A stretch of 64,000 bases of DNA. Source: Spiroplasma endosymbiont of Panorpa germanica. GTDB taxonomy: Bacteria; Bacillota_I; Bacilli_A; Mycoplasmatales; Mycoplasmataceae. This document shows, piece by piece, positions 45,901-57,195 of this stretch. Each line of letters begins with the position of its first letter. The first letter of the stretch is position 1. The stretch lies in contig NZ_OZ026461.1 of assembly GCF_964019765.1 (NCBI RefSeq), positions 62,001 through 126,000 on the forward strand. Reading direction: 5' to 3'. The translations under genes and the position numbers were made by a program. The notes beneath the pieces are model-generated. The model worked only from the letters and a program-made list of their open reading frames with translations, had not been told where the DNA came from and searched no databases.

Positions 45901-46605
45901 ATGACACCACATATTGAAGCTAAAAAAGAAGAAATAGCAAAAGTAGTAATAATGCCAGGAGACCCACTAAGAGCTGAAGTTATTGCTAAGAAGTTTTTGA
46001 CTGACTACAAATTAGTTAACAAAGTTAGAAACATGTTTATGTTTACAGGATTTTATAAAGGAACTAAAGTTACCATTGCAGGAAGTGGAATGGGATGTGC
46101 TAGTATTGGAATTTACTCATATGAACTATATAAATTCTATGATGTTGACCACATTATTAGAGTAGGATCGGCTGGAGCATATACAGATAAACTTAAAGTT
46201 TATGATATTGTTAACACAAAAGAAGCTTTCGGAGAATCCCCATATCCAAAATTGGCAGCAGGAATTGATAGCAATTTAGTTCCTTCTTCAAAAGAGTTAT
46301 ATGAATTGATTAACAAAACTGCAGCAGAAAATAAAATTTCTGTTCATGAGGGAAAAGTTCACTCAAGTGATGTTTTTTACCGCAAAACTGATTCAATGGC
46401 ATTTGCTAAAGAAAATAAATTAGATTGTGTGGAAATGGAATCGCTTGCATTGTTTGCAAACGCCATTGAAACTAAAAAAAGTGCAGCTTGTTTGTTAACC
46501 ATTTCAGATAGCTTTGTAACCAAAGAGGTAACAACAGCTGAAGAGCGACAAAACAACTTTATGGATATGATTAAAATTGCTTTAGAAACAGCGACAAAAT
46601 TATAG
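45901..46605 (+). CDS. deoD: Purine-nucleoside phosphorylase
   Basis: A 234-residue enzyme that splits purine (deoxy)nucleosides into base and (deoxy)ribose-1-phosphate. The start is ATG 45901 (MTPHIEAKKEEIAKVVIMPGDPLRA); an upstream in-frame GTG is unlikely, since GGCAGGT lies just before the ATG. DeoD-type features are MPGDPLRAEVIA, GSGMGCASIGIY, RVGSAGAY, VEMESLALF and the catalytic Asp in TISDS. It uses nucleosides delivered by the importer at 36281-40813. tsaD starts 1 base after its stop. Confidence 0.95.
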   Translation: MTPHIEAKKEEIAKVVIMPGDPLRAEVIAKKFLTDYKLVNKVRNMFMFTGFYKGTKVTIAGSGMGCASIGIYSYELYKFYDVDHIIRVGSAGAYTDKLKVYDIVNTKEAFGESPYPKLAAGIDSNLVPSSKELYELINKTAAENKISVHEGKVHSSDVFYRKTDSMAFAKENKLDCVEMESLALFANAIETKKSAACLLTISDSFVTKEVTTAEERQNNFMDMIKIALETATKL

Positions 46606-46606
46606 A

Positions 46607-47569
46607 ATGATAATTTTGGCGATAGAATCTAGTTGTGATGAATTGAGCATTGCGATTTTAAATAATGGAAAAGTTTTAACTAACATTATTTCAAGCCAGA
46701 TTAAAGATCACCAGAAATTTGGTGGGGTTGTCCCAGAACTGGCAGCTCGACTACATTTAGAAAATATCGAATTTGTAATTAAATCAGCTTTGAAAGAAGC
46801 TGATTTATCTATTAATGAGATAGAAGCTGTTGGCTACACCCAAACCCCGGGATTAATAGGTAGCTTAATAGTTGGTAAAATCATTGCTCAAACAATTGCT
46901 AGATATTTAAATGTCCCCCTTTATCCTTGCCATCATATCCTTGGTCATATTTACGGAGCTAGTATAGAAAAAGAGTTTGTATATCCAGTTTTAGCTATGG
47001 TTGTAAGTGGTGGGCACACTCAGATTCAACTTTTGAATTCGGTAGAAGATTATGAAATCATTGGTCAAACACAAGATGACGCCATTGGTGAATGTTACGA
47101 CAAAGTTGCTAGATATTTGGGCTTAAATTATCCTGGAGGCCCAGAAATTGATAAACTAGCGAAATCAGGAAACCCCGATGCCTACAAACTACCAATTCCA
47201 AAAACTGAAAATGAGTTTGATTTTTCTTATTCTGGATTGAAAACTGCCTGCATAAACTTAATTAATAAAATGAAGCAAAATAATCAAAAAATTAATATAG
47301 CAGATTTTTCAGCCTCATTTCAAAAGATTGCGGTTGAAGCGATTGCTGAAAAATTTGAAAAAGCCGTTAAGAAATATCAACCCAAAACAATAACGGTGGC
47401 TGGAGGAGTTAGTGCTAACTCTTCAATTCGCCAAAAAATTATGGAAATTGGTGAAAACAATCAAATTAATAACATTATCATTCCTAAATTGGAATATTGT
47501 ACCGATAATGGTGCAATGATTGGAAAATTAACACAAGAAATGATAAATATTTCCAAAAAATTGATATAA
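46607..47569 (+). CDS. tsaD: tRNA threonylcarbamoyladenosine biosynthesis protein TsaD
   Basis: A 320-residue ASKHA-fold protein that completes t6A modification of ANN-decoding tRNAs. It has LAIESSCDELSIAI at the N-terminus, the metal-binding HHILGH motif, VSGGHTQI, and the late VAGGVSANSSIR segment. No TGA codon. Coupled to deoD (1-base gap). Confidence 0.96.
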   Translation: MIILAIESSCDELSIAILNNGKVLTNIISSQIKDHQKFGGVVPELAARLHLENIEFVIKSALKEADLSINEIEAVGYTQTPGLIGSLIVGKIIAQTIARYLNVPLYPCHHILGHIYGASIEKEFVYPVLAMVVSGGHTQIQLLNSVEDYEIIGQTQDDAIGECYDKVARYLGLNYPGGPEIDKLAKSGNPDAYKLPIPKTENEFDFSYSGLKTACINLINKMKQNNQKINIADFSASFQKIAVEAIAEKFEKAVKKYQPKTITVAGGVSANSSIRQKIMEIGENNQINNIIIPKLEYCTDNGAMIGKLTQEMINISKKLI

Positions 47570-47604
47570 TAAAAATATAAATATCTAGAAAAGGGGGTAA
47601 TTAT

Positions 47605-48399
47605 ATGAGATCATTTTTAGTAAAATTAGCAACAATAGATGAGAATATATTAACAAGTAGAGAAACTCAAATTGTGGAATATATCAAAGCAAACTTGCAT
47701 GAAATAGTAAATAGTAATATGAAAATCGAAAGGTTAGCTCAGGAAGTTGGAACCGGATATAGTGCAATTTATGGACTTTTAAATAAACTAAATATTAGAG
47801 GTTATCGTGATTTTTCAATTTCACTTTCAAATGATGCAGATTCACAAGAAATTGAAGTGGCAAAAAATGACGAAAATGTTGCAGCTAGCTACATTAATTT
47901 AATTAAGCAAAACTATTCTTTGATCGAGAAAAGAGCAATTTTTGAGTCATTAAAATTAATCAGAAAATCAACAAGAATTTTTATCTGTTACTGAGAGAAT
48001 TCTTTAATGGGGCCAGCTCAGGTTTTAGAAAACTTCTTGTACAAAGAAAAACTGAACTGTTATCTATTGGACAATGATTGAGATACTTTATTAGATAGAG
48101 TCGAAAACTTAAGAGAAGATGATTTATTTATTTTTTATACAAAATACGGTCAATCAAAACACTTAGAGAGAATTATGAATAGAATAAAAAACAAAAACGG
48201 AGATATAATTTATATCTCTGGAAGAGTTTCGAATCCAGAAATCGCCAGATTAGCAAATTCATCACATACATTAATAATCGAAAATTACGAATCTACTCAA
48301 TTTAATAGTTATGTTTCGCAATCAGTTCCCTTTCACTATTTTAATGATTTATTTATTTATCATTTTGTAAATACGTCAAACCAAGAAAGAGCTGAATAA
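47605..48399 (+). CDS. RpiR-family transcriptional regulator
   Basis: A 264-residue protein. The N-terminal helix-turn-helix (about residues 18-75, LTSRETQIVEYIKANLHEIVNSNMKIERLAQEVGTGYSAIYGLLNKL) is typical of RpiR regulators. The C-terminal half has a SIS-like Rossmann pattern (TRIFICYWENS, later DLFIFYTKYGQSKH and GDIIYISGR) that would bind a sugar phosphate. The glycine/serine-rich SIS loop is weaker than usual. It lies directly before manA, so it may control sugar-phosphate metabolism. TGA (Trp) codons at 47992 and near 48080. Confidence 0.82.
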
Positions 48400-48414
48400 G
48401 CTCTTTTTATTTTT
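48386..48414 (+). terminator. Terminator overlapping the end of the RpiR-family gene
   Basis: AAAGAGCT/AGCTCTTT stem across the stop codon, then T-runs. The left arm encodes the last residues. Confidence 0.7.
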
Positions 48415-48435
48415 TTAGAACAGGAAGTAAAAAAT

Positions 48436-49359
48436 ATGGAAATTTTGAAATTAGCACCATTCTTTAGTGAACGTCTTTGGGGCGGACAAAAACTAAAAGA
48501 AATGGGTTTTAAAACCCCAATTAATAAAAAAATTGGTGAAGCCTGAGTAATCTCTGCTCACGACAATGGAATGTCTTACGTGGACTCTCCAGGAGCATAT
48601 GAAGGAATCTCGTTAAAAGATTTATTTGCAAAACATCCCGAACTTTTTGGCAATACAGCCTATGAAGAATATCCTTTGTTAGTTAAAATAATAACTGCCA
48701 AAGACTATTTATCAGTTCAAGTTCATCCTGATGACGAATATGCACAAAAAAATCATAATTCTTTGGGTAAACCTGAAAGTTGATATGTTCTTGAAGCTCC
48801 AAAAGAAAGTAGCTTAATTTATGGACATAATGCTAAAAACCCAGAGGAATTCAAAAGTATGGTGGAAGATGGTTCTTGGGATAAGTTACTTAAAAAAGAA
48901 GCAATTGAAGAAGGTGACTTTCTATATGTTCCCCCAGGTAAAGTCCACGCAATTACACCTGAAGTTGTAATCTATGAGTTACAAAGATCAAGTGACATAA
49001 CATATCGTTTGTATGATTATGATCGTTTAGATGATCAAGGAAATGCAAGAGAGTTACACATTAAAGAATCTTTGGATAATACTAAAATTCCAGACACAGA
49101 CCACTTTGTTACCAAAAAAGCTAAAGGAAAAGTTTTTTCATCAGAGTTTTTTTCACTAGAAGTTGTTGAAGGGGCTTATCAAAAGGAGTATATTTGTCCT
49201 GAGTCTACCGATTGATTACAAATAACAGCCATTAAAGGTTCGGGAACAATCAATGGAATAAAATTTGCTAAAGCTCAATCAGCCATAACAATTAAGGGTA
49301 TTGAAAAAATGATAATAACAGGAAATTTGAAAATTCTTGTATCTTGAATTAAAAAATAA
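48436..49359 (+). CDS. manA: Mannose-6-phosphate isomerase, class I
   Basis: A 307-residue cupin-fold zinc enzyme interconverting mannose-6-phosphate and fructose-6-phosphate. Features: FSERLWGGQKLKE, EAWVISAHDNG, the zinc motif LSVQVHPDDEYAQ, YVPPGKVHAITPEV and the YRLYDYDR segment. The zinc-binding Gln, His and Glu positions appear intact. Four TGA codons read as Trp. It has its own terminator and is separated from the RpiR gene by a hairpin. Confidence 0.93.
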
Positions 49360-49376
49360 TAAAAAATTTAAAGCTT

Positions 49377-49415
49377 CCTCAAAACTGATTTGATAAAATC
49401 GGATTTGAGGTTTTT
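49377..49415 (+). terminator. Terminator after manA
   Basis: Inverted repeat 49377-49391 with 49396-49410 (CCTCAAA...TTTGAGG outer arms, two mismatches), followed by TTTTT. Confidence 0.8.
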
Positions 49416-49490
49416 ATTTTAGTCAAATCAGGTGGTGATTTCTAGGACTTAAAAAGTTATTTTGTTTAAATACAAAACTAAAATATATTG

Positions 49491-49496
49491 TATAAT
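49491..49496 (+). promoter_or_regulatory. -10 box upstream of asnS
   Basis: TATAAT preceded by TTG (extended -10-like), 25 bases before the ATG. Confidence 0.5.
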
Positions 49497-49521
49497 TGTT
49501 TTAACAAGAAAGAGGAAAAAA

Positions 49522-50886
49522 ATGGACTTAAAAAAACTACATGCTGATTTTAATCAATTAGAAAAAAAGGAGATATCTATAATTGCTAGAGTTAGAAGCA
49601 ATCGCCAAGGTAAGGTTGTTTCTTTCATGGTTGTTAATGATGGAACACATTTAAATGACCTACAAATAGTTTATAAAACAGATGTGGATGGTTTTGAAGA
49701 TGCTATTCAATCTAGAGTTAGTTCTATTGTTGAAGTTTCTGGAATCTTAATTATAACTCCGGGAAAACCACAACCTTTTGAACTACAAGCAAGTAAAATA
49801 GTTCTTCTAGATCAAGCCATTGAGGAATATCCTCTTCAAAAAAAAGAACACTCACCAGAATTTTTAAGAGAAATTGCACATCTGCGTGCACGAACAAAAA
49901 CTTATAATGCTGTTTTCAGAATTAGATCGAGTTTATCATTTGCAATTCACAAGTTCTTTCAAGAAAACGACTTTGTTTATGTTCAAACACCAATTATCAC
50001 AAGCAACGACGCTGAGGGAGCTGGAGAAGCCTTTACTGTAACCACTAGAAATGATGATAAGTATGAACAAGACTTTTTCGGGAAAAAGGCATCATTAACT
50101 GTTTCGGGTCAATTGAATGCAGAATCTTACGCTCAGGCATTCAAAAATGTTTATACATTTGGTCCAACTTTTAGAGCTGAGAATTCTTTCACTTCACGAC
50201 ATGCTTCAGAATTTTGAATGATGGAGCCAGAGCAAGCTTTCTCAGATTTAAATGGTAGCATAGAATTGATTGAAAGTATGCTAAAAAGTGTAATTAATTA
50301 CGTTTTTGAAAAAAATTTAGATGAGTTAAAATTTTTGGATGAAAATCAAGAAGAAGGACTAATAAATAAATTACAAGGGATTCGAAATTCAGAGTTTTCA
50401 ATAATGACTTACGAAGAAGCGCTTAAAGTTTTACAAAAAGCAATTAGAGATGGTCATGATTTTGAAGAAAAAGATATCAAATTTGGAATTGATTTAGGAA
50501 CAGAACACGAAAGATATATTTGTGAGACTCATAACAAAAAACCAACTTTTGTAATTAATTATCCCAAAGATATCAAGGCTTTTTATATGAAATTAAATAG
50601 TGATAATAAAACTGTGGCCGCTGTGGACTTGCTGGTTCCTGGAATTGGGGAGTTAATCGGGGGAAGCCAAAGAGAAGATGACTATGACAAACTTATGAAA
50701 AGGGTTAAAGAACTCGGAATGAGTGAGGAAGAAATTTCTTGATACACCGATTTAAGAAAATTTGGTTACTTTAAATCTTCTGGTTTTGGACTTGGATTTG
50801 AAAGACTTATAATGTATGTCACTGGAATGAGCAATATTCGCGATGTTATTGCTTTTCCAAGAACACCTAAAAACTTATTATTCTAA
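49522..50886 (+). CDS. asnS: Asparaginyl-tRNA synthetase
   Basis: A 454-residue class IIb synthetase. The start is ATG 49522 after AGAGGAAAAA; a TTG 60 bases upstream in frame is rejected because it lies before the -10 box. The N-terminal OB-fold carries [24 protein letters not shown], motif 2 is [25 protein letters not shown], and motif 3 is [12 protein letters not shown]. The FWMMEPE form favours AsnS over AspS. Two TGA (Trp) codons. Confidence 0.95.
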
Positions 50887-50912
50887 AAATGGTCATTTGA
50901 TCATTTTTTTGC
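50887..50912 (+). terminator. Terminator after asnS
   Basis: AAAATGGTCA/TGATCATTTT stem with one G-T pair and a two-base centre, then a T-run. Confidence 0.65.
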
Positions 50913-51041
50913 ATTTTTATTCAATTAGCAATAAAGGAATTGTTTAAAATTTTTTATAAATAAATCGTTTTAGCATTAAAACTTTTTAAGTCTTATAATC
51001 ATAAATAGTGTAAAATTATTATATGAAATGAAGGTGATTAC

Positions 51042-51989
51042 ATGCTAGTTTCAATCATTATTGCCACACAGGGCAAGAAAACTCGCCTAGTAGAGTCATT
51101 TTACAGTATCCAACAACAAGTTAACAAGAATTACGAAATAATTGTAATTAATGAGGGTAACGATGCAGAATGTGAACAATTATTGCGACAAGATTTTACG
51201 CGAAATCCTAATTTAAAAGTGGTTTTTAATACTAAAAATCAAGGAACCTCATATGCTTGAAATATTGGAATTGAGTTAGCAACAGGAGACTATTTTGTTT
51301 TCCTAAAAGAAGGAAATACCATTGATCCTAATTTTATTCAAAGAATTCACGATGTGGTTTCAAAAAATAAGGAAAAAATTGATTTGATTGAATTTTCTAT
51401 TCAATATACAAAACTTAGTGACTCACACTCAAGTTCTGTTTTAGAAAATGAAAAAGTTTATGACTTGAAAACAGAACACGAACCATTCGCTTATACTGAC
51501 CCAATAATCTACAATAAATTATTTAGAACTGCCTTTGTTAAAGATCACAATTTTTCATTCCGCAGATTCACTCGTTTTGATGCGCTTTTTATTTATAAAG
51601 TTTTAGGTCAGGCAAATAATTATATGTATATTTCTGATATTTTAATGAACCACCGTTTAAGCGTAATGAAATACTCAGCATTTGATTTAGTAAACCAATG
51701 ACCCCATGTTGTAAATTACTATCGCCGAGTTGGTAAGTTTAAAAACTTAAAAGAAGAAATTTACTATGCTTACTACAAAGATATAATTTACCGCTTCTTA
51801 TGAATGATTACTAAATTTGATAACAAAATTTTGGTGAAAAAAGGGGTTGCTTTCGTTGAACGTAAGGTTAGCAGTAAACTTGATGAAATCAAATTAAATG
51901 AAGTGTTTAAAAATAATTTAGAACCCGAATTTAATGATAAGGTTAATAATTTAAAAGAGTATTTTAAAAATATTCTAAAAAGCGGTTAA
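51042..51989 (+). CDS. Family 2 glycosyltransferase-like protein lacking the DxD motif
   Basis: A 315-residue product with a GT2 (GT-A fold) N-terminal half: VSIIIATQGKKTRLVESFYSIQQQ, YEIIVINEGN, NTKNQGTSYAWNIGIELATGDYFVFL. Where active enzymes have FLDSDD, this one has FLKEGN (residues 87-92), so the metal/sugar-nucleotide aspartates are missing. The C-terminal half is charged and helical. It might use another residue or be inactive. No membrane helix, so probably cytosolic. An RDD-family gene follows 5 bases later. TATAAT at 50994-50999 may be its -10 box. Confidence 0.78.
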
Positions 51990-51994
51990 TTGCC

Positions 51995-52669
51995 ATGACA
52001 GAAAAACCATTACTGACTTGGAAAATAGCTTCATTAACAAGGATTTCTATCACTCGAACATTTGACTTGCTAATTTCTGCACTGCCAATGATGTTAATGC
52101 AAATTTTTTTACCACTTAGTGGGTGAACCGGCATTTTAATTAATGCTTTTTTTGGTTTAACTATGTTGCTGATTTATTTTATTATCATACCTTTATTTAT
52201 GGGGGGTAACACCTTGGGTAAAAAATTATTTCAAATAACTTTAAAGAGCAAAGACAAAATCACATTTAAAAAAATTTTTACCAGAGAAGGGTTTTTTATT
52301 TTACTACCATGATTAATTTCTTTACTGCTTAAAGCAATGGCTTTGGGAATCTTTTACTTAGGGGACCACAATAACAATGACATGCAAACAAACGGTTTTT
52401 GAATAGCATTTGGAATATCTCGATTTGGGGACTTGTTTTATGTCGCTTGAGCAATATTTTTATTTGTGACAATTAAAATTCAAGAAAATTTTCAGTGTGG
52501 TGTTGATATAAAATATGGTATATTTGTAGTGAACAAAAAACCACTTCAAGATGAAAATTTAAGCGAAAGTAAAACTGATGAACCTGTGGGTAAACATATT
52601 CACTTAGATGATAACTTACCAGGAAATATTGAACAGAACTTAATTAATGAAATAGAAGAAATAGATTAG
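51995..52669 (+). CDS. RDD-family membrane protein
   Basis: A 224-residue protein with about four membrane helices and the RDD-family start RISITRTFDLLISALPMM (Arg and Asp at the usual places) and GGNTLGKKLFQITLKSKD, the conserved loop of the family. The last 50 residues are soluble and acidic (QDENLSESKTDE...NEIEEID). RDD proteins are membrane proteins of mostly unknown function, some linked to ion transport. It is 5 bases after the glycosyltransferase and 8 bases before pcrA. Confidence 0.82.
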
Positions 52670-52677
52670 GAGAAATT

Positions 52678-54858
52678 ATGAAACCAGAAATTATGAAGGG
52701 TTTAAATCCCGACCAACTCGAAGCAGTTCAAGTAATTGATGTGCCATTAAGAATTATCGCTGGAGCTGGTAGTGGAAAAACCAAGGTTATCACAACTAAA
52801 ATTGCCTATCTAATTGAGGAAAAGAATATCCAACCCTTTAGGATTTTAGCCGTGACATTTACAAATAAGGCAACTCGCGAAATGAAAAATCGGGTAGCCA
52901 ATTTAATTCAAGATGGTAGAGGAAAACCCTTTATCAGCACCTTTCATGCATTTTGTGTTAGGGTTTTAAGAGAAGAATATGTTAATGTTAATTTAGAGAA
53001 GAACTTTTTGATTATTGATAATGGTGATCAAAAAAATCTTATGAATAAAATCTTGAAAGCTATGAATGTTAGTTCTGATTCAATTCGCAAGTATGAAAAA
53101 ATTGCCTTGAGTAGAATATCAACTTGAAAGAACCAATTTCAAACACCTGAGGAAGTACTATCTTATGCCAGTTCAGAATTTGAGTTTTTGATGGCAAAAG
53201 CATATGGGGGTTATGTCAAGGAATTAAAGCGTTTAAATAGTGTTGATTTTGATGATTTAATTCTTATGACCCACCAACTTTTCAAAAAAAATATTGCAGT
53301 CCAGCAAAAATGACGCGATCGTTTTGACTATGTTTTAGTGGACGAATTTCAAGATACCAATGAAGTTCAATTTGACTTAATCAATTGACTAACACTTAAC
53401 AAAAAGAACCTAACTGTGGTTGGTGACCCAGATCAAACAATTTATTCTTGACGAGGAGCGAAGGTTAATATTATTTTAAACTTCAATAGAAACTACCCAG
53501 ATTCACGAACAGTGATACTTAAGGAAAATTATCGTTCAACACAGAATATTTTGAATTTAGCCAGCGACTTTATTACTCATAATAAAAATCGCGAAGCTAA
53601 ATCGGTATTCTCAAACAATCCCAAGGGAGAGAAAATTGCTTTAAAAGAAACCGCTTCAAAAGCCTTTGAGGCCAAATTTGTCACTAACAAAATTAGAGAA
53701 CTAGTAGAAAAAGACGGTTACAAATATTCAGATTTTTACATCCTTTATCGAATCAACGCTTGATCTGCGGAATTTGAAAAAAACCTGGGAATTGAAAAGA
53801 TTCCTTTCCAATTAGTTGGGGGTTTAAAATTTAGAGACCGTAAAGTTATTAAAGATATTTTGGCCTTATTAAAATTTGCAGCTTTTGGAGATGATTTATC
53901 AGCCAATCGAGTTTTAAATTTTATACCAAAAATTGGAGCTGTAACAATTGAAAAAATTGAACAAAAAGCTAAAGAACTTCAAGTTAGCATTTTTTATTTA
54001 CTAACCAAAAATATCCAAGAAGCACTTACGGTCTCAAAACACCTAGAGAACTTGTGCACCGCTTTGAATCAAGCAGCCGCTTTGCTTGAAGAAGAACCAC
54101 GAATCGATGAATTTTGTAAATTCTTACTTGACAAAACAGGATACGAAGAACGTTTGAGATTTTTAAACAAAGATGACGATGATTTACAAAATTTACAAGC
54201 ATTTTTAGATCAGGTTAAAAGTTATGATGATGGATTTGAGCCACAAGAAAACGACGAAAATAATCATGTTTTGGCTTTCTTGCAAAACGAAGCTTTAGAA
54301 ACCTCGGAGTTGGATAATTTCACTGCAAATAAGGTAACATTGTTAACGGTTCATGCTGCCAAGGGTTTGGAAAACAAAGTTGTATTCATAACTGGTTTAA
54401 ATAATGCTGTGTTTCCCCTAAAATCAGCTTTTACTTCAGTTGAAGCCTTAGAAGAAGAAAGAAGAGCTCTTTATGTTGCTATTACAAGAGCAGAAGAGCG
54501 TTTATTTATGTCCTATGTTGCTGGAGAAAGATCATATATATCAGATGGAGAGCTTTCAGCTAGTATGTTTATAAGAGAATTAAATCAAAACCTTTATGAT
54601 TTTGAAAAAAACATATTTTTCCATTCCGATGGCAATATGACCTCAAATCAGTATAATTCTATGAGCGAAAGTCTTGATAAAGTTATCAAAATCTCAACCG
54701 AATATAAAAAAGGTGTTTTGGTTGAACACGTAGCTTTTGGGAGGGGTATTATTACCAAGGTATTAGACCGTCAAGTGATGGTGGCTTTTGATAATCCTCA
54801 ATATGGAGCAATGGCCATAGCAATAAATTCTTCCGCTTTAAAGGCGATAAAACACTAA
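52678..54858 (+). CDS. pcrA: ATP-dependent DNA helicase PcrA/UvrD
   Basis: A 726-residue superfamily 1A 3'-5' helicase acting in excision repair and replication. Motifs in order: LNPDQLEAV (Q motif), AGAGSGKT (I), LAVTFTNKAT (Ia), VDEFQDTN (II), VVGDPDQTIYSWRGA (III), LKENYRSTQNI (IV), TVHAAKGLENKVVFI (V) and VAITRAEERL (VI). A C-terminal region (VEHVAFGRGIITKVL) resembles the Tudor-like domain of PcrA. TGA codons read as Trp, including the one in motif III. It starts 8 bases after the RDD gene. Confidence 0.95.
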
Positions 54859-54868
54859 TTTAAAAGTA

Positions 54869-54896
54869 TTTACAATTCCTATAAAATGTTTATAAT
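54869..54896 (+). promoter_or_regulatory. Promoter of ptsH
   Basis: TTTACA (54869-54874) and TATAAT (54891-54896) with 16-base spacing, in the 66-base gap after pcrA. Confidence 0.7.
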
Positions 54897-54924
54897 TATA
54901 AAGTAGCGATAGGAGGATTATAAA

Positions 54925-55188
54925 ATGGCACAATTTACTGCTAAAGTAATTGACAAAGTAGGTTTACACGCAAGACCTGCATCAGTTTTAGCTAAAGAAG
55001 CTTCAAAATTTCAATCAGATATTAAAATTAAATCTGATGGAAAAGAAGGTAATTTAAAATCAATCATGAACGTAATGGCATTAGCCATCAAATCAGGAGC
55101 TGAAATTACAATTGAAGCTAAAGGAGCAGATGAAGCTGACGCAATTGCTGCAATCGAAAAAGCAATGAAAGATAACGAAATTATCTAA
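54925..55188 (+). CDS. ptsH: Phosphocarrier protein HPr
   Basis: An 87-residue PTS carrier. His15 in GLHARPAS takes phosphate from enzyme I and passes it to EIIA proteins; Ser46 in KSIMNVM is the target of HPr kinase/phosphorylase (encoded at 19563). GGAGG precedes the ATG. It has its own promoter and terminator, so it is not in an operon with ptsI. Confidence 0.98.
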   Translation: MAQFTAKVIDKVGLHARPASVLAKEASKFQSDIKIKSDGKEGNLKSIMNVMALAIKSGAEITIEAKGADEADAIAAIEKAMKDNEII

Positions 55189-55190
55189 TA

Positions 55191-55217
55191 AAAAAAATCA
55201 CTGAGGTGATTTTTTTT
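55191..55217 (+). terminator. Terminator after ptsH
   Basis: AAAAATCAC/GTGATTTTT stem with loop TGAG, then a T-run. Confidence 0.85.
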
Positions 55218-55290
55218 ATTACTTTGGAAAATGTCTTTAAAATCTAATAATTTTTTCTATTAAAAAAAATTAGGTTTAGAAAAAATAATA

Positions 55291-55298
55291 TGTATAAT
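55291..55298 (+). promoter_or_regulatory. Extended -10 box of ptsI
   Basis: TGTATAAT, 29 bases before the ATG. Confidence 0.55.
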
Positions 55299-55326
55299 TA
55301 GTATTGAATACAAAAGGGAGATAAAT

Positions 55327-57051
55327 ATGAGTAAAAAATTAAACGGAATCGGAGCTAGTGATGGAATTGCTATTGCTAAAGCCTATCTTTTAGTGGAAGA
55401 CCACATAAAAGTTAATGATTCAAAAGCTAAGGACGTGCAAAAAGAGTTAAACCTAATTGCAACATCATTGGAAAAAGCTAAAAAGGATTTAAGTAATTTA
55501 CAAAAAATAGCATTAGAAAAACTAGGGCCAGAAAAGGCGGCTATTTTTGAGGCTCACGAACAAATTCTAGAAGATCCAGCAATGAGTGACGAATGAAACC
55601 AAATGGTTAAAAACGAAGGTTTAAATGCTGCTTTTGCGGTTAAATCTGTGGCTGATAAATATTCAGCAATGTTTTTAGCAATGGATGATGATTACTTTAA
55701 AGAACGTGCAGCTGATGTAAAAGATGTAACTGAAAGACTAATTCGCTATATCTTGGGAATGCCAGTATTAGACTTGGCAACCATTAATGAAGAAGTTATA
55801 ATTGTTGCAGATGATTTGACTCCAAGTCAAACTGCCCAATTAAATCCAAAATTTGTAAAAGGATTTGCAACTAACATTGGGGGAAGAACTAGTCACGCAG
55901 CTATTATGGCGCGTAGTTTAGAAATACCAGCAGTTTTAGGTCTTAAAAACATAACATCAACTGTTAAAAGTGGTGAAATGATCGCTATTGATGGAGAATC
56001 AGGGGAACTTGAAATAGCTCCAGCAAAAGTTGCTGAATGAAAAACTAAATCTGAGAATTTCTTGAAATTCAAAAAAGAATTAGAATCATACAAAAATAAA
56101 AAAACAGTTACCAAAGATGGTTATGATAAATTTATTCTTGAAGGTAACATCGGATCACCCAAAGACGTTGAAGGGGTTATAAATAATGGTGGAGAAGGAA
56201 TTGGATTATTCCGTTCAGAATTCTTATATATGGACAATGACCACTTCCCAACAGAAGAGGAACAATTTGTTGCTTATAAAAAAGTGGTTGAAGACATGAA
56301 AGGTCATGTAACAATTATTAGAACTCTAGATATTGGGGGAGACAAAAAACTTTCTTACTTCAAATTCCCAGAGGAAATGAATCCATTCTTGGGATATCGA
56401 GCAATTCGTTTTACACTAGATCGAAAAGATATTTTCAAAGATCAAATCAGAGCACTTTTAAGAGCTAGTGCTTTTGGACCATTAGGAATTATGTTCCCAA
56501 TGATTGCCACAATTGACGAATTTAAAGCAGCAAAAGAATTTACTCTTGATTGTAAAAAAGAACTAGAAAAAGAAGGGGTAAAAGTTGGTAAAGATTTACA
56601 AATTGGTATGATGGTTGAAATACCAGCAGCAGCAGTAAACGCTGAAAAATTTGCCAAACACGCAGACTTCTTCTCTGTTGGAACAAATGACTTAGTTCAA
56701 TATTCAATGGCTGCAGACCGAATGAGCGAAAATGTAACTTACCTATACCAACCATATAATCCATCAATTCTAAAATTGTTAAAAATGACAATCGATGGGG
56801 CTCACAAACAGGGAAAATGAGCTGGTATGTGTGGAGAAATGGCTGGAGAACCAAAAGCATTACCATTACTAATGGGATTAGGATTGGACGCATTTAGTAT
56901 GTCTGCAACAAGTATTCTAAGAGCTAGAAGTATTATGTCAAAATTAAACTTGAAAGATACTCAAGTTCTTGCTGAAAAAGCCTTGGATTGTGAAACAACT
57001 GATGATGTTTTAAAATTGGTTGATGACCTATTGAAAAAATCAAATATTTAA
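55327..57051 (+). CDS. ptsI: PTS enzyme I (phosphoenolpyruvate-protein phosphotransferase)
   Basis: A 574-residue enzyme that takes phosphate from phosphoenolpyruvate and gives it to HPr. The phosphorylated His lies at about residue 190 in [13 protein letters not shown]. The C-terminal PEP-binding barrel has [45 protein letters not shown] and the CGEMAGEP segment with the proton-donor Cys. Three TGA codons (55596, 56040, 56820) read as Trp. Separate promoter and terminator. Confidence 0.97.
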
Positions 57052-57060
57052 TAAATAACT

Positions 57061-57087
57061 AAAAAAGACCCCAAAAGGTCTTTTTGT
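57061..57087 (+). terminator. Terminator after ptsI
   Basis: AAAAAGACC/GGTCTTTTT stem with loop CCAAAA. Confidence 0.87.
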
Positions 57088-57169
57088 TATTTTCAAGCTC
57101 TGAAGGTTTGGTTCAATTTTATAAAGTAAGAGTAAAAATAATTTATAAAAACTCTTTCATAAATGGTAT

Positions 57170-57175
57170 TATAAT
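57170..57175 (+). promoter_or_regulatory. -10 box of crr
   Basis: TATAAT, 20 bases before the ATG at 57196. Confidence 0.5.
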
Positions 57176-57195
57176 AGAGTAATCGGAGGATGAAT

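Noticed and set aside
49462-49521. Longer N-terminus for AsnS starting at TTG 49462.
   Set aside because: The -10 box lies inside that stretch and the ATG at 49522 has its own ribosome-binding site and matches the normal AsnS start.
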